A DNA stretch of 64,000 nucleotides, taken from positions 1-64,000 of the forward strand of contig NZ_JAHCBF010000004.1 of NCBI RefSeq assembly GCF_018398395.1, given 5' to 3'. Source of the DNA: Croceicoccus gelatinilyticus. GTDB lineage: Bacteria; Pseudomonadota; Alphaproteobacteria; Sphingomonadales; Sphingomonadaceae. The translations under genes were made by a program, and so were the position numbers. How positions within the stretch are numbered: the first letter of the stretch is position 1; every line of letters begins with the position of its first letter. Positions 19,055 through 27,881 of the stretch are shown piece after piece. The notes under the pieces are model-generated. The model made no database searches. It saw only the letters and a program-made list of their open reading frames with translations, and was not told where the DNA came from.

Positions 19055-21099
19055 AGGCTGAACCCTATACCCGCCCACACGGTGCGGGGGATGCCAAGGT
19101 CGATCGATCCGGACTGGTTGCGCGTCACGATTTCCTCATCGGTCAGGTTCTCGCCGCGAAGCACCAGCGAAACGCCGCCTGCCACGGGGATCCGGGCATA
19201 AGCGTCGAGTGTCGTCGCGGACGGCATGATGTTGCTTTCAAGGTCGTCCTCGAACTGCTTGCCGATGTATCGCAGCGTTGTCGAGAGCAGCCAGCCATCC
19301 ATAGGTTCGATCGCCAGCGTCGCGCCCGCGACCCACTTGGGCGTCTGCGAGGGACGATTGCCGTCGAGCGCGGCGGCAAAGCCGCTGCCCTGCGCCTCGG
19401 CATCGGTATAGGCCAGCGATCCGGTGAAGCGGAAAATGCCCTGCTCAATCCCGGCCTGCAGTTCCACGCCCTTGGCGCGCACCGCGTCGATGTTCTGACG
19501 CTGGCGCAGGTTATCGGCGATGGTGACGTTGGCGATCGCGCCCTTCACCTTGTTGTGGAACGCGGTCAGCGACAGATTCACACCCTCGCCCGGCGTCAGG
19601 TCCAGTCCCGCTTCGAACCCTTCCAGCTTTTCAACGTCGAGATTCTCGTTCGCCTGCGTGACGACGGGGAAGACCACGAAGGGGCGGTACAGTTCGTTCA
19701 GCGTCGGCAGGCGCAGGCCGGTATAGGCCGCCGCCCGCAGGCTGAGCGCGTCGCTCGCAGCGAAGACCAGGCCGCCGCGGAACGATTCCTCCCAGCCAGA
19801 GCGATCGTCGAACTGCTGGTCCGATATCACCACGCCGTCGATGTCGCGGGCGGTATAGAACCCGTCGTTGATCGTGTAGCGGTCGACACGCGCCCCCGCG
19901 GTCAGCGTAAGCGCGCCGAGCAGGAAGTCGTTTTCGATGAAGAGCCCGAGATCGGTATTCGTGCCGCCGGCATTGCGGCGTTCGCGGATCGCGCCGGTGA
20001 AGCCGCTGATCGAATCTTCGTAAAGCTCGCCATCGGACTTGCGGTAATCGACGCCAAGGCGAAGCAGGTTGGCGTCGCCCACCGGCGGGCGCAGTTCGAA
20101 CTTGCCGCCGATCCCGGTCGAAGGGGTATTGCGCTGGTCCAGAACCGGCACGAACAGGCTGGACGAGACGACCACGTTCGAGAAATTGCGCGACTGGATA
20201 TAGCCCAGCAGATCGAAGGCCCATTCGCCCTGTCCGACGAAGCGGATGCTGGCGTCCTGCCCTTCGCTGGACGAATTCGCACCGTCGAAACGCAGTGTGC
20301 GATTGTCGTCGAACAGCAGCAGGTTGGCCTGCACCTCGACATCGTCACTGATGGGAGCAACGCCGCGAAGCTGGGTCGACCAGCTGTCGTAAGCCGCACG
20401 CGCCGTCGCCGGAACGCGCTGGTCCTGGGGAGTGGTATAGAAGCCCTTGCCCCGGTCCCAGCGGCCCGAAACGAGCGCGAAGCCCGCGCCAAGCCGGGCT
20501 GCAACCGTGCCGCTGATGTCCGTTTCCTCGCGGTTGTTGACGAGCGCATGGCCCGAGAACGTGCCGAGCGATTCCGGGTCGCCGCTGGTCAGCTCGATCG
20601 TACCGGCAAGCGCGCCCGATCCGAACGGGCCAGACCCGCCGCCGCGCGTGACGCGGGCGCTGGCAAGACGTTCGGGCGCAATCGCCGAAAGCGGGATGTA
20701 ACCGAAGAACGGGTTCGCCATCGGCACGCCGTCAAGCAGGACTTGCGCGCGGCTGGAGGCATTGCCGCCCAGTGCACGCAGCGTGACGCCCTGCGCCGAC
20801 GGGTTGGCCGAACGGCTATCGGAACGGCGGAACTGCTGGAAACCGGCGATGTTGCTCAGCGCATCCTCGATCCGGCCCGAACCGGTGGCGACCAGTTCGT
20901 CGTGATCCAGCACCGTGACGTCATAGGCTTCCGTCGCGGGGGTGACGGGCAGGCCTTCGCCGGTGACCACGATCGGCGGCGCATAGCGGGTGACTTCGAC
21001 ATCGTCGTCATCTGCATCCTGCGCCATGGCCGGAACCGCGACCAGCGCAGCGCCCGTCATCAGCGTGGCGACTATCGATTTGCGACCAAAAATGTTCAT
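19051..21099 (-). CDS. TonB-dependent outer-membrane receptor
   Basis: The 682-residue receptor has a signal peptide cut after VPAMAQ. The plug domain lies at about residues 40-160, with GVTLRALGGNASSRAQVLLDG-type motifs, and the 22-strand barrel ends in Phe-Ser-Leu. No FecA-like N-terminal signalling extension is present. The substrate is unknown. Its place between the quinoprotein genes suggests uptake of something that system needs, such as PQQ, a lanthanide chelate or another metal complex. The start was set at the Met that gives a clean signal peptide; longer frames begin in the porin gene. Confidence 0.92.
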   Translation of the reverse strand: MNIFGRKSIVATLMTGAALVAVPAMAQDADDDDVEVTRYAPPIVVTGEGLPVTPATEAYDVTVLDHDELVATGSGRIEDALSNIAGFQQFRRSDSRSANPSAQGVTLRALGGNASSRAQVLLDGVPMANPFFGYIPLSAIAPERLASARVTRGGGSGPFGSGALAGTIELTSGDPESLGTFSGHALVNNREETDISGTVAARLGAGFALVSGRWDRGKGFYTTPQDQRVPATARAAYDSWSTQLRGVAPISDDVEVQANLLLFDDNRTLRFDGANSSSEGQDASIRFVGQGEWAFDLLGYIQSRNFSNVVVSSSLFVPVLDQRNTPSTGIGGKFELRPPVGDANLLRLGVDYRKSDGELYEDSISGFTGAIRERRNAGGTNTDLGLFIENDFLLGALTLTAGARVDRYTINDGFYTARDIDGVVISDQQFDDRSGWEESFRGGLVFAASDALSLRAAAYTGLRLPTLNELYRPFVVFPVVTQANENLDVEKLEGFEAGLDLTPGEGVNLSLTAFHNKVKGAIANVTIADNLRQRQNIDAVRAKGVELQAGIEQGIFRFTGSLAYTDAEAQGSGFAAALDGNRPSQTPKWVAGATLAIEPMDGWLLSTTLRYIGKQFEDDLESNIMPSATTLDAYARIPVAGGVSLVLRGENLTDEEIVTRNQSGSIDLGIPRTVWAGIGFSL

Positions 21100-21221
21100 C
21101 CCTGCCCTCTTTGATCCGTCCCGAGATCTTTGTTCTGGTGTCGTAGAGACACGTTCGGCGACCACGGATCCGTGGCCGCCGACGCGTTTTTCCATAATGC
21201 AATCCGAAGTATCGGAAAACG

Positions 21222-22631
21222 TCAGAAGAAGAGAATTCCCCCGACCGCGATTGCATTGCTGTCCGCTTCGTTGCCGTTGTGGGCTTCTGCCTTCGAATGG
21301 ATGTATTCGCCGATCAGCGTCACCCACGGCGTCAGGCCGTAGCGAACCTGTCCGACCCAGCTGGAGTTGGTGTCCACCAGCGTCGGGTTGGCTGCCTCGT
21401 CGGCCGCATTGGCATAGTCGAGACGGCTTTCACCATAGCTGCCGCCGACCGAGACCTTGCCGAAGGTGGCAAGAGCTTGGAGGTAGAAGCCGTCGCTGGA
21501 ACGGGCATTGCCTGCGCCGTCGGTGTCAAACAGACCCAGCACCGTCGTGCCGAGGCCGTCGGCAGTGTAGTAGTAGCCCAATGCCGTAACCGGACCGGCC
21601 GTTACCTTCGCACCGACATCAAGACCCTTGCCGGTGTAGGAACCGCCGGCAACCAGATCATGCTTCTGCGTGATACCGCTGGTCCAAAGGTGTGCATTCA
21701 CGCCGCCGAAGTCCCCGTCGTAGGTCAGCTTTGCCTGGAAACCGGGGTCCGAATTGGTCTGGTCCTGACCAGTCAGCGACTTCAAGGGCTGGAACACGCC
21801 GACGCTGGCCTGAACGCCGCCGAAGCTGGGCGATGAGTAGGTGATCTGCGGCTGGAAGTCCGAATAGATGTAGCCCGAACCGATACGGCCCAGCGTAGTA
21901 TTGGCCGGAGCGACATTGCCGCCCGGAGGGCCGCTGGACAGCAGGGTGATGTCGTTCAGGATCGCGTCCGAACCGAACAGGCCGATGTCGCGGCCGATCT
22001 TGAACGTACCCAGGTTCTTCTTGCCGAACGTCATGAACGTCTGGCGGAAGTCGATGCCCGCCGTGGCAAGCGCGGTCGGCTGACCACCGTTGTTCGCGCC
22101 CAGCGCGCCCCATGCGGCCGAGTTGATGCCCGGATACATGCCGAAAGTCGCTCCGACGTCCCAGCCGGCCTGCTGCGTCGTCACGTTGATGACGAGGAAG
22201 CCGGGAAGAAGACCGTTACGAATGGCGCTGGAGTTGCTGCCCGAAACACTCGCGATACCGCCGGTCACTGCCGTCGTGGCGCTGGGCGTATCGGGATTGT
22301 CGTGCACGTAGAAGCCGTTGACCGACCCTGCGAACTTGATCGTTGCCGGGCCGACTTCGAAGCCGATGCCGCTGTCGGTCATCTTGACCATCTTTTCCGG
22401 CTCGAAAGTCGCGGGTGCCTGCGCCTGCGCCATGGCCTGCATCTGCTGGGCTTCGGCCGCCTCTTCGGCCTGTTCCTCGGCAAGCAGGGCGGCGTATTCG
22501 TCGTCCGAAAGAATACCCTTTTCGTGCAGTCGCTTGAGCAGGCTCTCGCTGGAGCCCGCGTAGGCAGGTGCAGTCGTCAGGGCAATGGCAATCGCCGCGG
22601 CAGTGCCGCGCAACATGATCTTGGAGATCAT
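21222..22631 (-). CDS. Outer-membrane porin
   Basis: The 469-residue protein has a signal peptide cut near PAYAG. A short helical Glu/Ala/Gln segment follows (residues 28-72) and may trimerise. The 16-18 stranded porin barrel begins at GPATIKFAGSVNG and ends in GGILFF. The terminal Phe is the usual BAM recognition residue. Two tandem copies of the proposed island dyad lie 79-108 bases upstream, so it is probably the entry route for the alcohol or another substrate. The receptor gene follows after 122 bases. Confidence 0.9.
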   Translation of the reverse strand: MISKIMLRGTAAAIAIALTTAPAYAGSSESLLKRLHEKGILSDDEYAALLAEEQAEEAAEAQQMQAMAQAQAPATFEPEKMVKMTDSGIGFEVGPATIKFAGSVNGFYVHDNPDTPSATTAVTGGIASVSGSNSSAIRNGLLPGFLVINVTTQQAGWDVGATFGMYPGINSAAWGALGANNGGQPTALATAGIDFRQTFMTFGKKNLGTFKIGRDIGLFGSDAILNDITLLSSGPPGGNVAPANTTLGRIGSGYIYSDFQPQITYSSPSFGGVQASVGVFQPLKSLTGQDQTNSDPGFQAKLTYDGDFGGVNAHLWTSGITQKHDLVAGGSYTGKGLDVGAKVTAGPVTALGYYYTADGLGTTVLGLFDTDGAGNARSSDGFYLQALATFGKVSVGGSYGESRLDYANAADEAANPTLVDTNSSWVGQVRYGLTPWVTLIGEYIHSKAEAHNGNEADSNAIAVGGILFF

Positions 22632-22709
22632 TCTCTCCCCCTTCCTTTCTTATCTGTATCGCATCCAAGCGACCAGGAAGAGGATGCTGCGCCCTTGCGC
22701 GCGGCACTA

Positions 22710-22739
22710 TTGGACTTTGGTTCTCATACTTTGGAACAA
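22710..22739 (-). promoter_or_regulatory. Two overlapping dyad operator candidates before the porin
   Basis: TTGGACTTTGGTTCTC (22710-22725) and TCATACTTTGGAACAA (22724-22739) match 9 and 8 of the 12 fixed dyad positions. Their centres are 14 bases apart. They lie in the 138-base gap between the porin and the propeller protein genes. Confidence 0.45.
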
Positions 22740-22769
22740 GGCGCCAATTACTTGCGCCGACACCCGCAT

Positions 22770-23744
22770 TTAGTTCGCGATCGCGACGCCCCACGGGCCC
22801 TTGCCGGCCTCGATACGCTTGGTCACCTCAAGGCTGGCAAGGTCGAGGAAAGCGATGTCGCCTGTCGTGCCGTTGGCGACGACGGCGGTGGTGTCATCCT
22901 CGGTTATCGCCAGGTGCCAGGGCCGTCCGCCGGTCTCGGCATATCCGGTGACCTTGCGGCTGGCGACATCGACCACGGCAACTGCGTTCGCGCGGCCCAG
23001 CGCAATGACCGCCGTCTTGCCGTCAGAGGTAAAGCGGATGCCGCAGGGCAGGACCTTGTAGGCAGGCACGCCCGGCGGTGCGAAGGAGATGGTCTCGACG
23101 ATTTCCTTGCTGGCCGCGTCGACGACATGGACGGTTCCGGCGATCTCGGCCGCGATCCAAACCTGGCCTCCGTCAGGCGCGAACTCGATGTGGCGCGGGC
23201 GATAGTCGGTCTCTGTCACGTGGACGATCTCGCGCGTGGCGATATCGATCCAGTCGACGATGTTTTCCTCCTCGCTCGCCACCAGAAGGTACTTGCCATC
23301 GGTGCTCTGCGCGATGCCTTCCGGCTCCTCGCCCACGACGACCTGCCATGCAACGCGCCGCGTTTCGAGGTCGACCGCCGTCGTCGCGGCATCATCCTCG
23401 TTCGAGATGAAGAGGTACTTGCCGTCGTTCGAGACGAAGAACTGTTCGGGATCGTTGCCCGAAGGCAGAACGCCCACCAGCTCGCCCGTTTTCGCGTCGC
23501 GAATCTCCACCGCGTTGTCGATGCTGGCGCAGATAAGGACGTACTTGCCGTCCTTCGTCAGCGTAATTCCGCGCGGACGCTCACCCACGTCCCACGTCGC
23601 GACGACCTCCCGCGTGTCGAGATCGACGACCGTGACGGTGTTCGACCGCTCGTTACTGACATAGGCCGTCGCCGCCTGCACGGACGGGGCAAGGACGATG
23701 CCGAGGGCGAATGCCGCGCCGGCAAGGAGATGACGGTTTTTCAT
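22770..23744 (-). CDS. PQQ-dependent catabolism-associated beta-propeller protein
   Basis: The 324-residue exported protein has a signal peptide cut at SVQA-AT and seven YVTN-type blades, for example AYVSNERSNTVTVVD, KYLFISNEDDAAT and KYLLVASEEENIVD. It belongs to the TIGR03866 family, linked to PQQ alcohol dehydrogenases. It could be a scaffold or binding protein in the periplasm; it has no catalytic motif. It is divergent from pedF, and the best dyad copy lies between them. Confidence 0.88.
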   Translation of the reverse strand: MKNRHLLAGAAFALGIVLAPSVQAATAYVSNERSNTVTVVDLDTREVVATWDVGERPRGITLTKDGKYVLICASIDNAVEIRDAKTGELVGVLPSGNDPEQFFVSNDGKYLFISNEDDAATTAVDLETRRVAWQVVVGEEPEGIAQSTDGKYLLVASEEENIVDWIDIATREIVHVTETDYRPRHIEFAPDGGQVWIAAEIAGTVHVVDAASKEIVETISFAPPGVPAYKVLPCGIRFTSDGKTAVIALGRANAVAVVDVASRKVTGYAETGGRPWHLAITEDDTTAVVANGTTGDIAFLDLASLEVTKRIEAGKGPWGVAIAN

Positions 23745-23781
23745 ACGCTTCGGTCTACCTTCGCCCCTGTCAGCAGCAACA

Positions 23782-23797
23782 TTGTACCAAGGTTCAA
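23782..23797. promoter_or_regulatory. Perfect dyad operator candidate between propeller and pedF genes
   Basis: TTGTACCAAGGTTCAA is perfect at all 12 fixed positions of TTGnACCnnGGTnCAA. With two more bases on each side it becomes CATTGTACCAAGGTTCAATG. It is 38 bases from the propeller start and 94 from the pedF start. Confidence 0.65.
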
Positions 23798-23891
23798 TGG
23801 GTCGCTGCCGCTCGGGTCGCTATCTATAGAAGCCAAGCAAGGGGGCTTGTTGGACTGATGGCCCTCGGGTCGCAAATGAGGATGCACTGAA

Positions 23892-24329
23892 ATGTCGAAA
23901 CTGACCAGCCGGCTGGCGCTTGCCGCCACCGCGATGGCCTTTGCCGGCCTTACCACTTCACAGCTCATGGCCCACGGCGACGTCACGCCGCAGGCGGTCG
24001 ACACGTCGGCTCTGCCGGACATCGGCGAAGAGTGGCTGGACGAAAACCCCTATTCGGGCAACGAAAAGGCGATCGAAATCGGCGCCTCGGCCTACAACCA
24101 GAACTGCGCACGCTGCCACGGCCTTGAAGGCATTTCGGGCGGCATCGCGCCGGACCTTCGCTACCTCGAACTCGGCCCCACGGGCGATGAATGGTATATC
24201 GAGCGCTATCGCAACGGATCCAGCCACGACGGCAAGGTCTACATGCCGCCGTTCGGCGAAGTCCTCGGCCAGAAGGCCGGCTGGGCGATCCGCAGCTGGG
24301 TCGAAACCAAGTACACGGACGACTATTAA
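23892..24329 (+). CDS. pedF: Cytochrome c-550 PedF, electron acceptor of the quinoprotein
   Basis: The 145-residue periplasmic cytochrome has a signal peptide cut at QLMA-HG. The mature protein begins with the family's HGDVTPQAVDTSALP. The heme motif is CARCH (Cys72, Cys75, His76), with the probable axial Met118 in YMPPFG. PedF-type cytochromes take electrons from PQQ ethanol dehydrogenases. The gene runs into the XoxJ-like and dehydrogenase genes with gaps of 3 and 158 bases. GAGG lies upstream of the ATG. Confidence 0.92.
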   Translation: MSKLTSRLALAATAMAFAGLTTSQLMAHGDVTPQAVDTSALPDIGEEWLDENPYSGNEKAIEIGASAYNQNCARCHGLEGISGGIAPDLRYLELGPTGDEWYIERYRNGSSHDGKVYMPPFGEVLGQKAGWAIRSWVETKYTDDY

Positions 24330-24332
24330 GCC

Positions 24333-25202
24333 ATGACATATAGGCGCAGGGCCTTTCTGGGCGGTCTCGCAGCAGGTGCGGGGTCGCTCGCCCTGCCCCG
24401 TATCTCGATGGGCGCCCCGCTCGCCAACGTGCGCGAGCTGGGCGTTCTTCGCGTCGGCCTCTATACCAACAACCGTCCGTGGTCGTGGGAAGAAGGCGGC
24501 AAGGTGATGGGCATCGATGCCGACATCGCCCGCGCCGTGGCCGAAAGCTTTGGGGTCAGAACCGACCTCGCGCTGTTTCCGGCGGACGAGGAAGTATCCG
24601 ACGATCTTCGCAATGTGGTGTGGCGCGGCGGCCTTTTGGGTTTCCGCAAGTGCGACGTGATGATGCACGTCCCCTTCGACCGCACTTTTGCGGCGCAGGA
24701 AGACCAGGTCGTCATCCTTGCCCCCTATTACCACGAAGGCTTCGGCGCGGCCTGTTCGCCCGGCATGGCCGAGTGTGAAGGGACGCCGACCGAATTTCGC
24801 GGCAAGCGTCTTGCCGCCGAAATCGATTCGATCCCCGATTTCTACCTGATCGGCAGCTTCGGCGGCATCCTGCGCCCCGATGTCACGCATTACACGACCG
24901 GCTTCGAAGCCGTTGCCGCGGTCAAATCGGGCGAGGCCGATCTGGCCGTTGCCACCGATGCACAGATCGAATCGGCCCTCGCGAATGCGCCGGGCGAAGG
25001 CAAGCGGCGCAAGGGGCCGCTGCCTGCGATGCTGTCACCGGGCTGGGACATCGGCATCGCCGTCGACGAAAAGAGCCGCAGCCTTGGCTTTGCCATCGAA
25101 GAAGAAATGGACGCGATGATGGCCGACGGCCGGATGGCGGAAATCTTTGCGCGCTATGGTGTCACCTGGCGTCCTGCCAACGCAGTCGCGCCCAACGCAT
25201 AA
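24333..25202 (+). CDS. Quinoprotein-associated periplasmic binding protein (XoxJ/MxaJ-like)
   Basis: The 289-residue protein has a twin-arginine-like leader (YRRRAFLGGLAAG) and the bilobed solute-binding fold of family 3. It shows LRVGLYTNNRPWSWEE at the start and the MxaJ-type FRKCDVMMHVPFDR in the middle. No ABC permease or ATPase is nearby, as is usual for this family (TIGR03871). XoxJ-like proteins are thought to help mature or activate the adjacent quinoprotein. It starts three bases after pedF. Confidence 0.88.
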   Translation: MTYRRRAFLGGLAAGAGSLALPRISMGAPLANVRELGVLRVGLYTNNRPWSWEEGGKVMGIDADIARAVAESFGVRTDLALFPADEEVSDDLRNVVWRGGLLGFRKCDVMMHVPFDRTFAAQEDQVVILAPYYHEGFGAACSPGMAECEGTPTEFRGKRLAAEIDSIPDFYLIGSFGGILRPDVTHYTTGFEAVAAVKSGEADLAVATDAQIESALANAPGEGKRRKGPLPAMLSPGWDIGIAVDEKSRSLGFAIEEEMDAMMADGRMAEIFARYGVTWRPANAVAPNA

Positions 25203-25240
25203 ATTTGGGTGCCTGAATTTGGGCGCCTCAAGACCGCTCT

Positions 25241-25256
25241 CGTCCTAAGGTTCAAT
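25241..25256 (+). promoter_or_regulatory. Dyad operator candidate before the dehydrogenase
   Basis: TCGTCCTAAGGTTCAA has a perfect right half (GGTTCAA) and a poor left half (9 of 12 in all), followed by TTG. It lies 104 bases before the dehydrogenase ATG, which would leave a long leader. Confidence 0.5.
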
Positions 25257-25360
25257 TGTTCCCGACAGGGGCGGGGATAGTCTCGACACCACCAAGATAC
25301 CGGAACGGGCGCAAAAGCGCTCAAATCAAAGAAGACTTCGGTCTTACGAAGGAGGGAAGG

Positions 25361-27115
25361 ATGAAGGGGCGTTTCAAGACTCTCGCCGTGGCGCTCGCGG
25401 CTTCATGTGCAGCGATGGGCGCACCGGCAGTGGCGGACAACCACGCTGGCCCGACCATGAATGACCTGCTGAACGACGCCAACTCCACTGGCGACGTCCT
25501 GACCTACGGCATGGGACCGTGGCAGCAGCGTTATTCCAAACTCAACATGGTCAATACCGAGACCGTCAACCGGCTCGTACCCGTGTTCTCCGCCTCGCTC
25601 GGCGGTGAAAAGCAGCGCGGTCAGGAAGCTCAGCCGATCGTCTATGACGGCACGATCTACGTGACGGGTTCCTATTCGCGCATGTTCGCCTTCGACGCGA
25701 AGACGGGCGAGAAGAAGTGGGAATACAATGCCCGCCTGCCCGACGGCATCATGCCGTGCTGCGACGTCGTCAACCGCGGCGCCGCCATTCACGGCGACAA
25801 GATCATCTTCGCAACGCTCGATGCGCACCTCGTTGCGCTGAACCGCGAAACCGGCAAGGTCATCTGGAACAAGGAAATCGGCGACTACAAGGCCGGTTAT
25901 TCCGCGACCGCTGCTCCGATCATTGCCAAGGACATGGTGATTACCGGCAACTCGGGCGGTGAATTCGGCATCGTCGGCGCCGTTCAGGCCCGCGACGTCA
26001 ACACCGGCGAACTGATCTGGGACCGTCCGACCATCGAAGGTCACATGGGCACCCTCCGCGGCAAGGACAACGGCATCTCCGGCAAGACCAACGCCACCTG
26101 GGAAGGTGACCTTTGGAAGACCGGCGGCGGCGCGACCTGGCTTGGCGGCACGTATGATCCGGGCACCAACCTGGTCTACTTCGGCACCGGTAACCCGGCA
26201 CCGTGGAACAGCCACCTGCGTCCGGGCGACAACCTCTACACCTCGGCTACGGTCGCGATCGACGTCGATACCGGCAAGATCAAGTGGTACTACCAGACCA
26301 CGCCGCACGACGGCTGGGACTTCGACGGCGTGAACGAATTCATTCCGTTCGACGCCACGATGAACGGCAAGAAGATGCAGCTGGGCGCGAAGGCCGACCG
26401 TAACGGTTACTTCTACGTGCTCGACCGCACCAACGGGAAGTTCATCGGCGCGCACAAGTTCGTCATGCAGACGACCTGGGCCGATGGCATCGACCAGAAG
26501 ACGGGCCGCCCGAACTTCACCAGCGATGGTCGCCCCGGTGCGCCCACCGGTGCGGATAAGGGTGAAGTCGTGTTCGCATCGCCGTCGTTCCTTGGCGGCA
26601 AGAACTGGATGCCGATGGCCTATAGCCAGGACACCGGCCTGTTCTACATCCCGTCGAACGACTGGGGCATGGACATCTGGAACGAACCGATCGCCTACAA
26701 GAAGGGCGCGGCGTACCTGGGTGCAGGCTTCACCATCAAGCCGATCGCCGACGATCACATCGGCGCCCTGCGTGCGATGGATCCCAAGACCGGCAAGATC
26801 GTATGGGAAGCCAAGAACCCGGCCCCGCTGTGGGGCGGCGTGCTCGCCACGGGCGGCAACCTCGTCTTCACCGGTACGCCCGAAGGCTACCTGAAGGCAT
26901 TCGATGCCAAGACGGGCCAGGAACTGTGGAAGTTCCAGACCGGTTCGGGCGTCGTCGGTTCGCCGGTGACGTGGGAAGATGGCGGCGAACAGTATGTCGC
27001 CGTGATGTCCGGCTGGGGCGGCGCAGTTCCGCTCTGGGGTGGTGAGGTCGCCAAGACCTTCAAGGACATCTCGCAGGGCGGTTCGCTCTGGGTCTTCAAA
27101 CTCTACAACCAGTAA
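25361..27115 (+). CDS. PQQ-dependent alcohol dehydrogenase, lanthanide-type active site
   Basis: The 584-residue periplasmic quinoprotein has a signal peptide cut near PAVADN and the eight-bladed propeller with W-motif blades. The vicinal disulfide that stacks on PQQ is Cys133-Cys134 in MPCCDVV. The catalytic Asp320 sits in GWDFDGVNE, and Asp322 lies two residues later. That second Asp is the extra ligand of lanthanide-dependent XoxF and PedH; calcium enzymes carry Ala or Ser there. Glu in GGEFGIVG and Asn in TGNPAPWN are further metal ligands. Overall it is closer to ethanol-type enzymes (ExaA/PedH) than to methanol dehydrogenase, judging from its PedF and ExaC neighbours. GGAGGGAAGG precedes the ATG. 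Confidence 0.93.
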   Translation: MKGRFKTLAVALAASCAAMGAPAVADNHAGPTMNDLLNDANSTGDVLTYGMGPWQQRYSKLNMVNTETVNRLVPVFSASLGGEKQRGQEAQPIVYDGTIYVTGSYSRMFAFDAKTGEKKWEYNARLPDGIMPCCDVVNRGAAIHGDKIIFATLDAHLVALNRETGKVIWNKEIGDYKAGYSATAAPIIAKDMVITGNSGGEFGIVGAVQARDVNTGELIWDRPTIEGHMGTLRGKDNGISGKTNATWEGDLWKTGGGATWLGGTYDPGTNLVYFGTGNPAPWNSHLRPGDNLYTSATVAIDVDTGKIKWYYQTTPHDGWDFDGVNEFIPFDATMNGKKMQLGAKADRNGYFYVLDRTNGKFIGAHKFVMQTTWADGIDQKTGRPNFTSDGRPGAPTGADKGEVVFASPSFLGGKNWMPMAYSQDTGLFYIPSNDWGMDIWNEPIAYKKGAAYLGAGFTIKPIADDHIGALRAMDPKTGKIVWEAKNPAPLWGGVLATGGNLVFTGTPEGYLKAFDAKTGQELWKFQTGSGVVGSPVTWEDGGEQYVAVMSGWGGAVPLWGGEVAKTFKDISQGGSLWVFKLYNQ

Positions 27116-27123
27116 GCAAGGAC

Positions 27124-27160
27124 ATGGCCCGCCCGGCATCTGTCGCGGCGGGCCATTTTC
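27124..27160 (+). terminator. Rho-independent terminator after the dehydrogenase
   Basis: ATGGCCCGCC pairs perfectly with GGCGGGCCAT around a 13-base loop, and TTTT follows at once. Confidence 0.92.
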
Positions 27161-27200
27161 CACTATGGCAACAGTAATCACAGACTTCCCGAGGCAGAGG

Positions 27201-27860
27201 ATGAACGAAGCTCCCGCTCCCGATCGCGTGCTGATCGTCGACGATCACTCGCTTGTACGTGACGGGCTGCGTTCGATCCTGGAAGTCAGCTTCCCCGAAT
27301 GCGAGATCCTCGAGGCAGACAGCTTCGAACAGGCTCTGGAAGCGCTGCAGAAGGCGGACGAGGTCGATCTCGTCCTGCTCGACCTCAATATTCCCGACGT
27401 GAACCGCCTGTCCGGCCTGAAACAGCTGCGCGCCGATTTCCCGAGCACGCCTGTCGTCATGGTGACCGGCGTCGTCGACCCGATCGTGATGCGCGACGCG
27501 CTGGCCGCAGGGGCCGCCGGTTACGTTCCGAAATCGCTAAAGCGTCAGGCCATCCTCGACGCGTTGCAGCAGGTGCTGGCGGGCGAGATCTACCTGCCCG
27601 ACCTCGAAACCACCGAAAGCGACGATGCGCGCCTTCGCGAGGACGAGGAAATCCGCGCCCGCATCGACAGCCTCACCCCGCAGCAGCGGATCGTGCTGGG
27701 CCACCTTGTCGCAGGGCTGCTGAACAAGCAGATCGCGCACGAACTCAGCGTGTCGATGACGACGGTGAAGGCGCACGTCTCTGCCATCCTGCAGAAGATG
27801 AACGTCTATTCGCGCACGCAAGCCGTGATCATGGCCAACCGCGTGGGCTTCTCCGACTGA
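27201..27860 (+). CDS. LuxR/NarL-family response regulator
   Basis: The 219-residue regulator has a receiver domain with the acidic pair Asp14-Asp15, the phosphoacceptor Asp61 (in LLDLNIPD) and a conserved switch Thr in VTGVVD. A LuxR-type helix-turn-helix lies near residues 153-207 (LTPQQRIVLGHLVAGLLNKQ and onward). An in-frame Met 12 codons upstream is possible. Its place between the quinoprotein and a NahK-like kinase matches the ErbR/AgmR regulators of Pseudomonas ethanol oxidation. It is the best candidate to bind the island dyad, since NarL-family proteins bind inverted repeats. The kinase gene converges on it, with ends 21 bases apart. Confidence 0.9.
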   Translation: MNEAPAPDRVLIVDDHSLVRDGLRSILEVSFPECEILEADSFEQALEALQKADEVDLVLLDLNIPDVNRLSGLKQLRADFPSTPVVMVTGVVDPIVMRDALAAGAAGYVPKSLKRQAILDALQQVLAGEIYLPDLETTESDDARLREDEEIRARIDSLTPQQRIVLGHLVAGLLNKQIAHELSVSMTTVKAHVSAILQKMNVYSRTQAVIMANRVGFSD

Positions 27861-27881
27861 TCTACCGATGCTTGCGGGCGG

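Noticed and set aside
25361-27115. Assignment of the quinoprotein as XoxF methanol dehydrogenase
   Set aside because: The lanthanide-type Asp alone does not separate XoxF from PedH. PedF, ExaC and the ErbR/NahK-type neighbours favour an ethanol-type enzyme.
25403-27181. A 592-codon antisense frame over the quinoprotein gene, and similar long frames over the TonB receptor, propeller and glpD genes
   Set aside because: The sense frames have clear family motifs and signal peptides. The antisense products are Arg/Val/His-rich with no domain.
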